Part shown: positions 7,411 to 7,525 of the stretch, piece by piece
Position numbering within the stretch: the stretch's first letter is position 1
Layout of the letters: each line of letters begins with the position of its first letter
NCBI GenBank assembly: GCA_031278795.1
Contig: JAITJT010000173.1
Span: 1-7,525, forward strand
Direction of reading: 5' to 3'
From: Deltaproteobacteria bacterium
Lineage (GTDB): Bacteria > Desulfobacterota > Desulfarculia > Adiutricales > Adiutricaceae
Length of the DNA stretch: 7,525 nucleotides
The notes under the pieces: model-generated
Told to the model about the DNA's origin: nothing
Seen by the model: only the letters and a program-made list of their open reading frames with translations
Databases searched by the model: none
Position numbers and translations under genes: made by a program

Positions 7411-7525
7411 TTAGAACTCCAAAGGGATTTCCCCGATGTTTAAGAGGAAGAGCCCCTCCAGGAGTCCGTTGTCGCTCACCAGGAGTGAGCTTTGTTTGAA
7501 GTGGGAGAGGATAACGAGCACCATC
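7411..7525 (-). CDS. C-terminal end of an unrecognised protein (gene runs off the right edge)
   Basis: The last 38 codons or so of a minus-strand frame, ending ...LLEGLFLLNIGEIPLEF and TAA at 7413-7411. Codons favour C or G in third position as in guaB, and a terminator-like hairpin follows the stop, so the frame is probably real. An ATG at 7524 lies in frame, but whether it is the start cannot be judged from the window. The visible residues include hydrophobic stretches (MVLVIL; GLFLL) but are too few to name a family. Confidence 0.55.
   Translation of the reverse strand, partial: MVLVILSHFKQSSLLVSDNGLLEGLFLLNIGEIPLEF

Overview
The window holds three complete and two partial protein genes, all read from the minus strand. 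In the direction of transcription (right to left) they are: the 3' end of an unrecognised gene (7411-7525), guaB for IMP dehydrogenase (5624-7114), a shortened and divergent homologue of the DNA polymerase III alpha subunit (2844-5327), an AAA-ATPase-like/PD-(D/E)XK protein (1006-2661), and the first 34 codons of a normal-looking dnaE (1-102). The long plus-strand frames are shadows of these genes.

The organism is a bacterium. guaB and the dnaE homologue have moderately GC-rich codons with G or C favoured in third positions, while the spaces between genes are AT-rich. The IMPDH sequence, and an AAA-ATPase_like/PDDEXK_9 gene beside core genes, would suit a Desulfobacterota-like (old 'Deltaproteobacteria') gut or anaerobic lineage. 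That placement is a weak inference, not something the sequence proves.

Region by region: 1-102 is the dnaE start with a good ribosome binding site. 103-1005 is about 900 bases with no gene I can defend; it holds a minus-strand intrinsic terminator (245-288), a perfect hairpin (209-227), and a GC-rich structured stretch (about 510-712) that may be an RNA or the remains of a lost element. 1006-2661 is a conspicuously AT-rich gene that looks acquired. 2844-5327 is the divergent DnaE homologue. 5328-5623 holds a strong hairpin and an array of about eight 15-bp tandem repeats. 5624-7114 is an ordinary guaB. 7115-7410 is a regulatory spacer with a candidate promoter, a G8/C7 homopolymer hairpin and a terminator-like stem for the gene to the right.

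The main item of interest is the DnaE homologue. Its frame is open for 827 codons and its N-terminus aligns with the dnaE next door, but most PHP-domain metal ligands and several polymerase signature motifs are changed. It also ends just after the fingers domain, with no clamp-binding, OB or tau-binding region. It looks like a maintained 'pseudo-polymerase' duplicated beside the true replicase gene, with an AT-rich nuclease/ATPase gene now lying between the two. guaB (GMP synthesis) and dnaE (replication) are housekeeping genes. Nothing seen links the AAA/PD-(D/E)XK gene to them functionally.
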